Assembly: GCF_029407905.1 (NCBI RefSeq)
Contig: NC_073627.1
Coordinates: 157,981,697-158,045,696 of the forward strand
Source: Bubalus kerabau
Lineage: Eukaryota; Chordata; Mammalia; Artiodactyla; Bovidae
DNA length: 64,000 nt
Reading direction: 5' to 3'
Shown here: positions 10,118 through 22,183 of the stretch, piece by piece
Layout of the letters: every line of letters starts with the position of its first letter
How positions within the stretch are numbered: the first letter of the stretch is position 1
Program-made: the position numbers and the translations under genes
Notes under the pieces: model-generated
Told to the model about the DNA's origin: nothing
The model's input: the letters and a program-made list of their open reading frames with translations, nothing else
Database searches by the model: none

Positions 10118-10740
10118 GTTCTCCTCCCTTGATAGAAATGACTGACTATTGGGACAGCTTAGGAAATGGAGAGGCAGGAGACTGCAGCTGGCTGAGTCAG
10201 AGTCCAGGTGTTAGGGGAGATAAAGTGTGCTGAAGCTCATCCAGAGTTGAATAGGGTGTTAAGAAATAATCAGGTCCATTGCAGGTCTTTAGACCTGTTC
10301 ACAGATAAACTGAGGCACATTAACATTTTGAACAGCTTATTAGGGCAAAACTCAGGATTAGAACCAGGCAGCGCCGAGCCAGAAGTGGTTAGGAGCGTGC
10401 TGCTGATAGGAGCCAGGACAAAGGCTTATAAAGAGAAATTGTGGAGGGAAAGAAGTTATTTGACGGGCCATAGCTTGAAAGCTTAGTTGCTTGTCCTCAG
10501 CGTTTTGGTTTTGTAACCCTGAGGCATTTAAGGGCTTAGATTTTGGTTTGCTTACGTGGGCCACCACAAGTGCCATGTCAGTCTAACGGCCTCCTGGTTT
10601 AATTAATTTAAGACTGTATTTATTACATTACATACCATAAGGAATGTAGGGGTCTTCTGTGGCTTCAGTGGGATCTTTGAGGCTGAAGATTTAGAAAAGT
10701 CTTTAGTTTGTAGCTGTTTTCTGAACTGCAGATTCAGACC
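10118..10740. other. Old MIR-like remnant and unique DNA
   Basis: Around 10290-10400 the sequence 'cacagataaactgaggcac ... ggattagaaccaggc' follows the order of antisense MIR. The remainder has nothing recognisable. Confidence 0.4.
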
Positions 10741-10744
10741 TCAT

Positions 10745-11140
10745 CCTCGTATGTCCCCAGTCACACTGAGCTTGTGGGTTTCTCACTGTGCCTTTCTCCT
10801 TGATGTTCCTTCTGCCTATCTTGGACATTCACCACCAACATTCCCACCACACTGTCTTTCTAGCTTACTAACTGCTTCACATTCTTCTTCTTCGGTTCAA
10901 ATGTAGTTCTTCCTGAAAGCCTACTTCACTTCTCTTTCTGATATTTATGTCCTTCCTCCAGCATCCTTCCCCACATACCATGCTTATGGAAAACTGTAGA
11001 TTAACTAATCTTCTTTCTCAGAACTAAAACATCTTAGAGTCAGGACCAATCTCGTCATGGTGTTATATTTTCAATTCCTTAAAAGTGCCTGAAGCAAAGT
11101 GTATGTACAATAATTTTACATGTTGGATGAATGAATGAGT
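10745..11140 (+). repeat. L2 LINE 3' remnant
   Basis: Degenerate match to the L2 3' end: a C/T-rich coding remnant, 'ggttcaaatgtagttcttcctgaaagcct', then 'aagtgcctgaagcaaa' and the terminal 'ttggatgaatgaatga' motif. Confidence 0.65.
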
Positions 11141-11268
11141 AAATAAATAAATGGACACTATAATTCCAGAGGGGCAAGTGAAGAAGTGATTTCCATATTC
11201 TGGGCCCTTCGTCTAAGAAAAATTGTTCTGAAGTGGTTAGCAGAGGGGTGGGAAATGTACGCATTACT

Positions 11269-11478
11269 GGAAAGTGAAAGTGTTAGTTGCTCAGTCCTGT
11301 CTGATTCTTTGCAACCCATGAATTGTAGTCTACCAGGCTCCGCTGTCCATGGACTTCTCCAGACAAAAATACTGGGGTAGGTCGTCATTCCCTTCTCTGG
11401 GGATCTTCCTGAATCAGGGATCAAACCTGGGTCTCCTGCATTGCAGGCAGATTCTTTACCATCGGAGCCACCAAGCAA
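11269..11478 (-). mobile_element. Bov-tA SINE, antisense
   Basis: Tail motif at the left (gttgctcagtcctgtctgat), reversed head at the right (ttctttaccatcggagccac). Short TSD gcattact at 11261-11268 and 11479-11486. Confidence 0.9.
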
Positions 11479-11486
11479 GCATTACT

Positions 11487-12359
11487 TACATGTAGCTTAA
11501 TTAGCTGGTTGCTACTGAGAACACATTTAGGTAGAGTAAATCTGGAGCTTGTTTTCTCACTGCTTCTGTAAGAGGTGATGTGGAGAATTATTTCATGTTT
11601 CTATGCTGGCTGTATATCCGTATGGCCTTTTGTCATTCACTCTCTTGCTCCTTCAAAAGTGTGTCTCTCTGCAAAACTTGTGACTCTATTCAGGAAATTG
11701 CGGGGATGGCTGAAGGGGATGGAACGGGTTCCTGCTGTGTGCTCTTACCACTCCCAGGGCCATGACTGGGGCTCTGGCAAGCAGTGAGCTTGGTAACTGG
11801 CTGGTTGCTGCTTGCTCTTATCTCTCCTTCCCTGCTTGACACCGACTTTGGTTACTCAAGTTCCTTTGGGATAGCCAAGATCTCAGTGCTGAGTTTACTT
11901 CCCAGTGAAACAGCCCCTGCAAACATGGGACCACCTGCCTCAACTATGCCATTGCTCTGAAAGGTTGGTCCAAGAGACCAAGTGGTAGCCAAATGAGAAA
12001 GTGATGGGGTGAGTTAATTTAAATGACCCAGGAAATCCAAAGGGTCAGAGTCACCTCCTGTGGGAACTCTGGCTTCTTGATTTCAGCACCTGCACAAGAA
12101 TCTTGGCAGTGGACATGCAGGTGATTGACAGGTAAGCATTTCTAATTTTCTTGTGTTCTTTCCACAGTGTGTTAAGTACACTTAAAAGGAAATAGATTTG
12201 TAAATTCAACAAGTTATGAAAGATGTGGATTATGAAAGTCCTGTATTATAGACCCACCAGTAGCACCAAAAACTGTTAGGATGAGAAATAAATTTGAAGA
12301 AAATCTAACCCCTTGATTTCTTAGATAATCATAGTAATTAACATTCCTTGAGAATTTGC
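11487..12359. other. Unassigned sequence
   Basis: No repeat family or exon recognised in this stretch. Open frames present are short and lack supporting splice or codon features. Confidence 0.4.
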
Positions 12360-12545
12360 TGTGTACCAGCGTAAGTATTATCTTTCTGTTATCTCTGTTA
12401 ATCCTCAAAATAACTCTGAGAGGTAGGTTTTATTATTCTCATTTTAAAGATGAAGAAATTGATGTTCAGAGAAGTGAAATACATTACTTGATATCATGAA
12501 ACTAATGGGCAGTAAATCAGAGTTAAGACCCATAAGACCCTCGAT
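12360..12545 (-). repeat. MIR SINE remnant, antisense
   Basis: Reads as reversed MIR: 'gttaatcctcaaaataactctgagaggtagg', 'attctcattttaaagatgaagaaattga', 'cagagaagtgaaatacattac'. Confidence 0.75.
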
Positions 12546-12589
12546 TTTGTATCTATTATAATATTGGCTGCTATTTGTTTTTAATATGA

Positions 12590-12790
12590 TAGATACTGGT
12601 ATGAGCCCTTTACAGGCACAAGATCATTACATCTTTATAACTTTGAGAGACAAATGTTATGTTGACTAGACAAATCAGCAAACTGAGATTCCAAGAGGTT
12701 AAGGGGTTTATTCAAGGTCAAGCAGCAGAAATGGACTAGAAATCAGGCCTTCTTTCAGGCAAGTGTGCCTTTAATTCTTTCAGGTCATGT
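12590..12790 (-). repeat. Second MIR-like remnant, antisense
   Basis: Directly follows the previous MIR: 'atgagccctttacaggcac', 'aaatcagcaaactgagattcc', 'gaggttaaggggtttattcaaggtca'. More diverged than its neighbour. Confidence 0.6.
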
Positions 12791-13147
12791 CTATGTCTTT
12801 AAATTTATAAGGAATTCTTGACAATTTTGTTTTCAGATCCTAAGAGGAAAGGTGGGGAAAGTTAGTGCGGGACTGCCTATGGGTATTTAGCACTTTTTCA
12901 GCCCACCTGTGTTCTCTCTCAGGTATCCCAGAGGTTGGCAGCTTGGTACTACTTTTCCCAGAATCCTTTGCCAGCATCATTCTATTTATTTAATGGATTT
13001 CACCCATGAAAGAAATTTGCAGGTTTGGGAAAGGAAGAGGAGCAGCAGTCATCCTACTTCATATCCCATCTCCTACAACTTCCTGTCCCCTCATTTACTC
13101 CACTCTAGCCCTCTCATCCTCTCTGCTGTGTCACAGATATCCCAAAT

Positions 13148-13333
13148 GTGTGTGTGCTCAGTCACTAAGTTGTGATCCCATGGGCTATAGCCTGCCAGGC
13201 TCCCCTGTCCATGGAATTTTCCAGGCAGGAATACTGGAGTGGGTTTGCCATTTACTCCTCCAGGGGATCTTCCTGACCCAGGGATCCATCCCGTATCTTC
13301 TGTGTTTCCTGCATTGGCAGGTGGATTGGTAAT
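13148..13333 (-). mobile_element. Bov-tA SINE, antisense
   Basis: 'tgctcagtcactaagttgtg' at the left through 'tgcattggcaggtggatt' at the right. The terminal tRNA-like bases are missing or diverged. It splits an L2 remnant. Confidence 0.85.
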
Positions 13334-13354
13334 GCTCCAAGAATGCTACACTAT

Positions 13355-13695
13355 TAGGCATTTTGCACTTGATCATTCTTCTACCTGGATTGTTCTTTCC
13401 TAAGATTCCACATGGCTTCCTCCATCACCTCTTTCAGGTCTTTATTCAAATGTCCCCTACTTACTGAAATCCTCTCTGAGAACTTCATTTAAAATTTTAA
13501 AATCTGTCCTGGAAAATGCTGTCTCTCATTTCTTGCTTCAGTTTACTTCATAGCATTTATAATTGTCTGATATCTATTTTAGTTTCCACTAGAAGGTAAG
13601 CTCCACAAAGGCAACTATTCATATCTGTTAATTACTGATTTCCTAGTAACATAACTGGTTCAAATTAGGCACTGAATAAATATTTCACAAATGAA
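13355..13695 (+). repeat. L2 LINE 3' end
   Basis: Good L2 3' match in order: 'cacctctttcaggtctttattcaaatgtc', 'gaaatcctctctgagaac', 'tttacttcatagcatttataat', 'agaaggtaagctccacaaaggca', 'ggcactgaataaatattt'. L2 is an ancient inactive LINE. Confidence 0.82.
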
Positions 13696-14435
13696 TGGGG
13701 ATAAATTCTGCCCTGACAGGTGACTGCAGGTGGTAACTCTGTGCATGGGGCACTGATGCAATCCGTAAGTCAATTGTAAGAATCTCATTTGTTGTTTTGA
13801 TACAGAGCCCACCCTTACTTCTGCCTTTACTTCTGTTCTTTCTTGCTACTCTGATCTGTAAGGGCATCTGTAAGGGCAAAATTGGATAAAAGGTCCAATT
13901 TTCCATAAAAAATGCAGATGGCATTATCAGAAAGACTCTGTACAATGGGGAGTATCACCCTGCCAAGCATTTCTAAAGTCTTTATTGTGTCAGTCAGTGA
14001 TGCATTGGAGAGGAGGCAGGAGGGCTGTCTGCCCTGGTGGGAAGGAGTATTTTCTTGTTTAGAATTGCCAGTGCAATGAATAAATAATAAAAGTTGATAG
14101 TAAAATAATAATTCTATTTTTATTAAATAATTCTGAAATAATAATATTATGAAATAATTATGAATAAAATTGTGATATCACAAAAAAATTGTGATAATAA
14201 AAACTTGACTTTTGTCTTTGCTTATAGTCTTTTCCAGAAAATGTACCCATCATTGCCTTCATGGAAATGGACGACTCCCACTCCCCTACCCTTGGTGCAT
14301 TACAGATAGCAGCATAAAGGTGGCTGAGGGTCCAAAGCTGACCTCTAGCTGGTGCTCATTACCACAATGATTGGGAGCTCACCGTAGCAACACCTCTGCC
14401 ACTGCACACACTGTTTATTTGCAAGAAAAGTTACT
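13696..14435. other. Unassigned, locally very AT-rich
   Basis: 14075-14205 is a run of short ataataatt-type repeats. No gene or named repeat recognised. Confidence 0.45.
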
Positions 14436-14446
14436 GTGGGCACTAA

Positions 14447-14660
14447 TGTGTGCATACGTGCTAAGTCACTTCAGTTGTGTCTGACTCTTTGAGACCGTAT
14501 GGCCTGGCTCTTCTGTCCATGGCATTCTCCAGGCAAGGGGACTGGAGTGGGTTGCCATGCCCTCCTCCAGTGGGTATTCCCAATCTAGGGCCTGAACCCA
14601 CATCTCTTATGTCTCCTGCATTGGCAGACGGGTTCTTTACTAGTAGCACCACCTGGGAAG
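14447..14660 (-). mobile_element. Bov-tA SINE, antisense
   Basis: Left tail 'gctaagtcacttcagttgtg', right reversed head 'gcaccacctgggaag'. TSD gtgg(g/a)cactaa at 14436-14446 and 14661-14671. Confidence 0.9.
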
Positions 14661-14739
14661 GTGGACACTAAAACATCTTGAATTTGTTCACTGCTTCCTG
14701 ATAGCCCAATCTAATTTCTGCGTCCTGAATTTCCATGTT

Positions 14740-15285
14740 GGTGTGGAGGTTTCTAGGTTATATTATCTACTGCTCTATAACAAATCACTCTAAAACTTAA
14801 TGGCTTGATACAGGACCAGTTATCTCAGAGTTTCTGTGTGCTAGGAGTCCAGGCATTTTAACTGGATATTCTGTTTCAGGGTCTCTGTGGGTGACGGGCC
14901 TTCCCGAGACCTTAATTGTTGGAGCCTTGTTAGGATTGTACTAGGGCTCTCAGGAAATGGAGTGGAGTTACTGAGACCAAATGTGTTAATAGAACCAGAT
15001 TATACTAGGCTGCCATCATGGTGGAGGCAGGTCTGCAGTCTCAACTCAAGGTTCAGCTGGGGAAGCATGCACTTCCGAGCTCACTCACGTGGTTGTTGGA
15101 AGAACTCGGGCCTCAGTATCTCGATGGCTTGTTGGCCAGAGGTTGCCCTCAGTTCCTCGCAATGTGGGCCTTTTCATAGAGTATCTCACAATATGGTAGA
15201 GTGAGCAAGTTAGAGGGTAAGAAGAGCACCAGCAGGAGGGAGAGAGCTAGCAAGACGGAAGTCACAGTGACCTAATCTTGAAAGT
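14740..15285. repeat. Ancient interspersed repeat, family uncertain
   Basis: 'tgctctataacaaatcactctaaaacttaatggctt', 'gctcactcacgtggttgttgg' and 'agttcctcgcaatgtgggccttttcatagag' occur in this order in a widespread old mammalian repeat that I recognise but cannot name. The 105-codon frame at 14887-15204 falls inside it and is not credible as a gene. Confidence 0.5.
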
Positions 15286-15315
15286 GGTATTCCATCATTT
15301 TTATCAGAAGCAGTT

Positions 15316-15525
15316 GGACTTCCCTTGTGTCTCAGACAGTAAAGAATCTGCCCACAATGCAGGAGGCCAAAGTTCCATCCCTGGGTTGGGAAAATCCCTC
15401 TGGAGAAGGAAATGGCAACCCACTCCAGTATTCTTGCCTGGGAAATCCCATGGACAGAGGAGCCTGGAAGGCTACAGGCCATGAGGTTACAAAGAGTTGG
15501 ACATGACTGAGTAGCTGACATACAC
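15316..15525 (+). mobile_element. Bov-tA SINE
   Basis: Sense copy, head 'ggacttcccttgtgtctcag', tail 'gagttggacatgactgagtagc'. No convincing TSD. Confidence 0.9.
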
Positions 15526-15916
15526 TAGGCTCAGCACACACACATACATGGGAGGAAATTCCACAGATGTGTGAATATAAAAAAGCAGAGATTACTGAGA
15601 GTCATTTCAGATACTGCCCACTGCACTGGATTTCTTTTTCAAGTTAGTCCACATATTTTAAATGTTCAATCACTGGACCTCGAGAGTTGTATTTCCTTAA
15701 GCCAGGTTCTGTTTTTGCTGTATCTTGTGTAAATTCCTTGAAGTTTCTAGCTGAATAATGGGTTTATTTTCTGAGTTACACTGAGAATGAAATTTTTTTC
15801 TGCTTTGAAATTTCCAAGGAATCAAATACTATTTTTATATGGGATTTTTTTTACTATTTTTTTTTAAATATGTGCATGGGCAATACAGTTTTTGAGGTCT
15901 TGCATATGAAAATGTC

Positions 15917-17095
15917 TTGCTGTTGTTGTTCAGTCACTATATCATGTTGAACTCTTTGCGACTGCAGCATGCCATGCTTCTCTGTCCTTCATTGTCTTCT
16001 GGAGTTTGCTCAAACATATCCATTGAGTTGGTGATGCCATCCAACCATCTCATCCTCTGTCATCCTCTTCTCCTCATGCCCTCAATCTTTCCCAGCATCA
16101 GGGACTTTTTCAATGAGTTGGCTGTTTGCATAAGGTGACCAAAATACTGGAGCTTCAGCTTCAGCATCAGTCCTTCCAATGAATATTCAGGACTGATTTC
16201 CTTTAGGATGGACTGGTTTGATCTCCTTGCAGTCCAAGGGACTCTCAAGAGTCTTCTCCAACACCACAGTTCAAAAGCACCAATTCTTTGGCGCTGAGCT
16301 TTCTTTATGGTCCAATTCTCACATCCATACATGACTACTGGAAAAACCATAGCCTTGAGTAGATGGACCTTTGTTGGCAAAGTGATGTCTCTGCCTTTTA
16401 ATATGCTTTCTGGGTTTGTCATAGCTTTTATTCCAAGGAGCAAGCATCTTTAAATTTCGGGGCTGCAGCACTGTTTATAATAGCCAGGACATGGAAGCAA
16501 CCTAGATGTCCATCAGCAGATGAATGGATAAGAAAGCTATGGTACATATACACAATGGAGTATTACTCAGCCATTAAAAAGAATACATTTGAATCAGTTC
16601 TAATGAGGTGGATGAAACTGGAGCCTATTATACAGAGTGAAGTAAGCCAGAAAGAAAAACACCAATACAGTATACTAACGCATATATATGGAATTTAGAA
16701 AGATGGTAACAATAACCCTGTGTACGAGACAGCAAAAGAGACACTGATGTATAGAACAGTCCTATGGACTCTGTGAGAGAGGGAGAGGGTGGGAAGATTT
16801 GGGAGAATGGCATTGAAACATGTAAAATATCATGTATGAAACGAGTTGCCAGTCCAGGATCGATGCACGATACTGGATGCTTGGGGCTGGTGCACTGGGA
16901 CGACCCAGAGGGATGGAATGGGGAGGGAGGAGGGAGGAGGGTTCAGGATGGGGAACACATGTATACCTGTGGCAGATTCATTTTGATATTTGACAAAACT
17001 AATACAGTTATGTAAAGTTTAAAAATAAAATAAAATTAAAAAAAAAATTTCGGGGCTGCGGTCACCGTCCACAGTGATTTTGGAACCCAAGAAAA
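15917..17095 (-). mobile_element. BovB LINE 3' end, antisense, interrupted by L1
   Basis: BovB 3' sequence occupies 15917-16466 and resumes at 17045-17095 after an L1 insertion. A 127-codon antisense remnant (16060-16443) covers the C-terminal region with the MYGCENWT motif. The part right of the L1 ends at 'ttttggaacccaagaaaa', where a Bov-tA piece abuts it. Confidence 0.92.
16467..17044 (+). mobile_element. Young L1, 5'-truncated, inserted in BovB
   Basis: Starts in the last part of L1 ORF2 ('agcactgtttataatagcc'), runs through the ruminant 3' UTR (GGGAGGGAGGAGG run near 16920) and ends in an A-rich tail. The TSD aaatttcggggctgc at 16452-16466 and 17045-17059 is BovB sequence. Over about 400 bp it differs from the L1 at 45.6-46.0 kb by only some 7 bases by eye. 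Confidence 0.95.
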
Positions 17096-17209
17096 CCCTG
17101 GATTGGGTTGCCATTTTCTACTCCAGGGGATCTTCCCAACCCAGGGATTGAAGCCACATCTCCTGCATTGGCAGATGGGTTCTTTACCACGGGGCCACCT
17201 GGGAAGCCC
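17096..17209 (-). mobile_element. Bov-tA SINE fragment, antisense
   Basis: Holds only the middle and tRNA-like head (ggattgggttgcc to gccacctgggaagccc). The BovB-like tail half is absent and the piece directly abuts BovB, suggesting recombination or truncation at the shared sequence. Confidence 0.82.
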
Positions 17210-18551
17210 AAGTAAATATTAACAAGACACTTGTTTTGAATGAGAACTCTCACCATCATGTGTATTACAAGGGCATAATAGATTTTGTCTAATTAGTTGA
17301 ACATGATATATAAAGTTTTTGTGATTCTTATGTTTTAAACTTTACTTGTAAGGTATGTTATTTTTCTATTATTGGGATAAAATGGCACCTATGACAAATA
17401 GCTTTATAATCTTGCTTTGTGTATGCTATAAATGTCTACCTGAAAATTATTTTTGAGGCAACTACCTCAAGTTTAATCTATCTGCCAATCTTGAGGAATA
17501 TTGCTGTCAAAAATTATGACGAAGTACTCCAAAGTGTACATATTCATGGCCACTGCTTCATTTCTGTCCTCAGAATTCATGATTACATCTAACATAGTGA
17601 CACAAACTCAGGGCAAAAAATCCGAGAAAGCAGAACGTAAGCCATGCAGAGTACTTTCCCCATCTTTATCAGGTGTTAAAAACATCAGCCTGAGAGTGAT
17701 TGATGAGCAGGAGGATATCATAAAACCACAAGCTTTTTAAGGCCTTTTCTGATATGCTGAAAATCAAAAAATGCAAAGCCAGACTTTAAAACTCATGTGC
17801 TTTTTCATCTGGAGTTTAAACTTTGGCCCTGACCACCTTTGATTAACAGTAGAACTACTAGACTTCTCATGGTATAAATAAACACACCTGTGGACCAGAG
17901 ATCAAATGTTGCTTAATCTATTGATGAATAGAAAAATCTGCACATTTATTTACTTTTGGAATGCACTGGAACAGCTTCTATTTGTTCCAGAGAACCAACT
18001 ATGTGAGTCTCTTTCAAACTCTGCATTCAATGACATCACAATGATAGCCTGAAACTGATCATGTTGGGAGGATTTATGTCATACAAATTGGCAAAGGCTA
18101 CAGTTAGGGCTTCCTTTCCCTCCAGAGAGCCAGTTGTTAACCATTTATCAGCATACCACTGTTATTATGGCCCTTTTAATCCTTTCTTTCTTGGCGATTA
18201 CATGATTATATTTAGTTTATTTATATTAAACCTGTCAGCTTTCATATAGGAATTGAGTCAGCAAAAAACAATGGATTTGAATTTTCATAAGTTTGCTTTT
18301 ATCACAAGAGCAGAAACCCATATCCAAACAGCGATTTTGTACCTTTTTCATAAGGAATTGTTGGTTGTAATTAAGAATCACAAAAAGGTGAACACTGTAA
18401 GCTAGGTCCTCTCTGATTTTTTAAATTATTATTAATCTTTCCAAACTAAAAGATACATTTCTGTTTTAGTTTTTCTTAAGATTTAATGTCAGTTTGAAGT
18501 TGAATGCCTCCAATTATATTAATAACAAACTCAATTTCATCTCCCCTATAG
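17210..18551. other. Repeat-free stretch, 1.3 kb
   Basis: No mobile element recognised. Contains an open frame at 17501-17740 after a good-looking splice acceptor (tttctgtcctcag ending at 17573). I cannot assign that frame to a protein family. Nothing else recognised. Confidence 0.4.
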
Positions 18552-18559
18552 TGTGTTTT

Positions 18560-18842
18560 CGGAGAAGGCAATGGCACCCCACTCCAGTACTTTTGCCTGG
18601 AAAATCCCATGGACGGAGGAGCCTGGTAGGCTGCAGTCCATGGGGTCGCTAAGAGTCAGGCATGACTGAGTGACTTCACTCTCACTTTTCACTTTCATGC
18701 ATTGGGGAAGGAAATGGCAACCCCCTCCAGTGTTCTTGCCTGGAGAATCCCAGGGATGGGGGAGCCTGGTGGGCTGCCGTCTATGGGGTCGCATAGAGTC
18801 GGACACGACTGAAGCGACTTAGCAGCAGCAGCAGCAGCAGAC
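18560..18842 (+). mobile_element. Bov-A2 SINE with (CAG)n tail
   Basis: Sense dimer: 'ggagaaggcaatggcacccc' start, second unit from 'ggggaaggaaatggcaaccc', and a (CAG)n-type tail at about 18823-18840. TSD tgtgtttt at 18552-18559 and 18843-18850. The trinucleotide tail is a potential microsatellite. Confidence 0.93.
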
Positions 18843-18850
18843 TGTGTTTT

Positions 18851-19138
18851 ATAGATGACTGTTCCTAGCTTAGGGTCCTGCTTCCATTTCTGCTCCATCA
18901 CCTGGAGCATGGAGGTCCCATCCCCTAGAGCATGGGGGAAAGTTGTCTGAGAGGAGCACCCTGAGAAGTAAGGAAGCAGGGGTTCCAGGAAACTGCTGAC
19001 CTTGACCCTGCTGTCTGCTCCATCTCTCGACTTCCTCAATAGTTCTTTCTTTCTCAGTCTTTCCAATCTCTCTTCATCATGATCTAGTTATTTATTGTGC
19101 TAACTGGGTTGCATTTATATTGCTGACTTTAATTTTAT
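18851..19138. other. Unassigned sequence
   Basis: The antisense frame at 18695-19066 runs out of the Bov-A2 into this region and has no supporting features. Confidence 0.4.
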
Positions 19139-19213
19139 TTTATTACTTTTTTTTAATTTTTTTTTCAATTTTATTTTATTTTAAACTTTACATAATTGTA
19201 TTAGCTTTGCCAG
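19139..19213 (-). mobile_element. L1 3' tail, antisense, very short
   Basis: T-rich tract, then 'taaactttacataattgtattagctttgcca', the reverse complement of the last bases of the ruminant L1 3' UTR. No TSD found. Confidence 0.75.
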
Positions 19214-19497
19214 AAACAGTTGATGGGAAAGACAACTGTACAGTCATGTAGATGACCCAGGTGAGAAAGCAGTTTGTCATCTCCTTAAATGCACATTTAA
19301 AAAATGCACGTTTAATATTTATTTGAGGAAGAGGGTCTGTCGGCCCCTGTTAAGAATCCTTTGTTGTTTCAACATGAAAACACTCTTCTTGTCTGTTCTG
19401 CAGGACCGATTTACATGTGGTTGACTGTGAAAGGATCTGAGGACCCAGGGTGGAGTCAACTGGCACCTTGTTTTCAAGTTAATTCAGTAATATTTTA

Positions 19498-19695
19498 ATG
19501 TTCCTTAGAGAAATACTTCTCGACCAATGATGTGCATATCTCTCACCTGGAAATCTTATTAAAAGCAGATTCAGAGTTCAGTGAATTCTGATTCAGTCTG
19601 AGCCCGGGCCTGACATTCTGCATTCATAACAAGTTCCCACGTGATGCTGATATTTCTGGTCCAGGGCCCACACTTTGTCAGGGATGGTTGCGACG
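19498..19695 (+). repeat. MER5-like hAT DNA transposon remnant
   Basis: 'gatgtgcatatctctcacctggaaatcttattaaaa', 'gaattctgattcagtctgag', 'acaagttcccacgtgatgctgat' and 'ccacactttgtca' follow MER5A/B order. These are non-autonomous hAT-type elements. Confidence 0.75.
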
Positions 19696-20351
19696 GTGTA
19701 TGTCACATCCCCTTTACTCTGGCTTGAATGGAAGGGTCTGTATTTCTCTATGAAAAGTGGGTGGGGAGAATGATAAGCCAGTTTTCTTTTTTAAACTTGT
19801 TTTATTTATTTATAGATTTTTACATGTGAATCCTTAAAACATTTTTTGGGAGGTGAGTGGTTTACTGGCCCCTTCCCTTAAAAAAAAAAAAAAAAAAATC
19901 CCTGCTTATTTTAGATATCTTGCCCAAAAAGAGGTTTATACTCTTAGGCGAGAATTATATGATTCTATGATTTTGAAATTTACATTTCAAAGTCCCTACT
20001 TAGAACATGAGATATAAAAGCTCTGATAGGCTTATACTGTGACAGTTTTTAAAGATTTTGATCTGCTCAGTAGGAATCCTTGCAAAGAAAATTCTTTTAA
20101 AATGAGTAACAAAGGACAGGGAAACTGAAAAACACAAAACATGAAGCCCACCCTTTGTGTGGTGATTTAAAGTGAACACCTAGATAGTGATATTTCCGTA
20201 AGAATTGTTGTCATGATAAGCAGGTAAATCTGCATCTTTATGTACTAAGGCATTCTGATTGATCACTCTGGGGACATGAAGCTGCCATCCATTAAGCAGA
20301 TTCCCCACCCCACATGCAGATTTTAAGTCTGTAAATCTGAGCAGACCTCAT
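19696..20351. other. Unassigned, with a 19-bp poly(A) tract
   Basis: An A run at 19880-19898. No accompanying LINE or SINE body recognised. Rest unassigned. Confidence 0.4.
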
Positions 20352-20418
20352 GCTGCCTGTGTATGTCCTTGCCAGGCTCATGTTAGATGCTCAATAAATG
20401 CCTGTTGGATGAATGGAA
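20352..20418 (+). repeat. L2 3'-terminal remnant
   Basis: 'gatgctcaataaatgcctgttggatgaatgg' is the characteristic 3' end of L2/MIR elements. Confidence 0.65.
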
Positions 20419-20778
20419 TCCGGAGGAAATTCACATGTGTAAGTTGCACACACGCCTGCACTGTGTAAACAATAGTTGCCACAAGCACATGCTTCAGAAA
20501 TGATTCCTCCCACACTGACCTCTTCAGACCTGGGAGATGGGGAGTCTTCTTTTGTTGGGCTTTGTGATCTGATGCCAGCTGTGTCTACAAAGGTCCCCTC
20601 AATCACTTCAGCCAACATTGAGTTTTTCTCATCCAAACACGCACAACAGTTATCCTAGTTCATATTTCTGCTATTTGTACTTGAAAACACTGCATCTCCA
20701 GAAACCACTGAAATTTCTTTTTTATTAGGTACTTTTCTCTATAGGAGCTTTTCTGAGAGACTGTATTCTTATATTTAA

Positions 20779-20989
20779 GAGCTTCCCTGGTGGCGCAGAG
20801 GTTAAAGCGTCTGCCTGCAGTGTGGGAGACCTGGGTTCAATTCCTGGGTCGGGAAGATCCCCTGGAGAAGGAAATGGCAACCCACTCCAGTATTCTTGCC
20901 TGGAGAATCCCATGAATGGAGGAGCTTGGTGGGCTACAGTCCGCGGGTCGCAAAGAGTCGGACAGGACTCAGTGACTTCACTTTTACTT
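20779..20989 (+). mobile_element. Bov-tA SINE
   Basis: Full sense copy with a good tRNA-like head (gagcttccctggtggcgcag), ending in an A-rich stretch directly before an antisense L1. It keeps CpGs such as 'cctgggtcgggaag', suggesting a relatively recent insertion. Confidence 0.92.
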
Positions 20990-20994
20990 AAAAA

Positions 20995-22183
20995 AAATTA
21001 TTTATTTTTAATTGAAGGATAATTGCTTTACAGAATTTTGTTGTTTTTTTGTCAAACATCAACATGAATCAGCCATAGGTGTACATACATCCCCTCCTTC
21101 CCTTCTCCCTCCTCATCCCACCCCTCCTGGTTGATACAGAGCCCCTGTTTCAGTTCCCTGACATAAAATTCCCATTGGCTTATGTATGTTATATATGGTA
21201 ATGTAAGATTCCATGTTGTGCCCTCCATACATCTCACCCTCTCCTCCCTTCTCCCAGTGTCTGTAAGTCTGTTTTCTAAGTCTGTTTTCTAAGTCTGTTT
21301 CTCCATTGTTGCCTTGCAAATAAATTTATCAGTACATCTTTCTAGATTCCATATATATGCAGTAGTATATGATGTTTATGTTTCTCTTTCTGACTCACTT
21401 CACTCTGTATAATAGGCTCTAGGTTCATCCACCTCATTAGAATTGATTCAAATGTGTTCCTCTTTATGGCTGAGTAATATTTCATTGTGTATGAAATATT
21501 ACAGCTTCTTTATCCTTTCATCTGTTAGTGGACATCTAGGTTGCTTCCATGTCCTAGCTATTGTAAATAGTGCTAAAGTGAACATTGGGGTACATGTGTC
21601 TTTTTCAATTTTGGTTTCCTCAGGGTATATGCCTAGGAGTGGGATTGCTGTGTCATATGGTGGTTTTATTCCTAGTTTTTTAAGGAATCTCCATGCTGTC
21701 TTCCATAGTGGCTATATCAATTTGCATTCCCACCAACAGTGCAAGAGTGTCCCCTTTTCTCCACACCCTCTCCAGAATTTATTGTTTGTAGACTTTTTAA
21801 TGATGGCCATTCTGCCTGCTGTGAGGTGATATCTCATGGTAGTTTTGATTTGAATTTCTCTAATAATGAGCAGTGTTGAGCATTTTTTCATGTGTTTGTT
21901 AGCCATCTGTATGTCTTCTTTGGAGAAATGTCTATTTAAGTCTTTTTCCCACTTTTTAATTGGGTTGTTTGTTTTTCTGGTATTGAGTTGTATGAGCTGC
22001 TTGTATATTTTGGAAATTAATCCTTTGTCAGTTGTTTAATTTGCTATTATTTTCTCCCATTCTGAGCGTTGTCTTTTCACCCTTTTTATAGTTTCCTTTG
22101 CTGTGCAAAAGCTTTTAAATTTAAGTAGGTCCCACTTGTATACTTTTGTTTTTATTTCTATTACTCTAGGAGGTGGGTCTACT
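20995..22183 (-). mobile_element. L1 3' portion (ORF2 end and 3' UTR), antisense
   Basis: About 1.2 kb. The 3' UTR lies at 20995-21500 on the + strand, followed by the end of ORF2. Minus-strand translation at 21712-21906 gives the recognisable L1 ORF2 C-terminal block (MANKHMKKCSTLLIIREIQ, later CGEKGTLLHCWWECK). A TAG stop replaces a Gln codon right after it, so the copy is dead. Within the UTR a 13-bp unit (aagtctgttttct) is repeated about three times at 21265-21303. Confidence 0.93.
21712..21906 (-). pseudogene. L1 ORF2 C-terminal fragment
   Basis: 64-codon open remnant of the L1 ORF2 C-terminal, cysteine-rich region. It carries the conserved WECK block and then a premature stop. The RT and endonuclease domains are not in this truncated copy. 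Confidence 0.85.
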
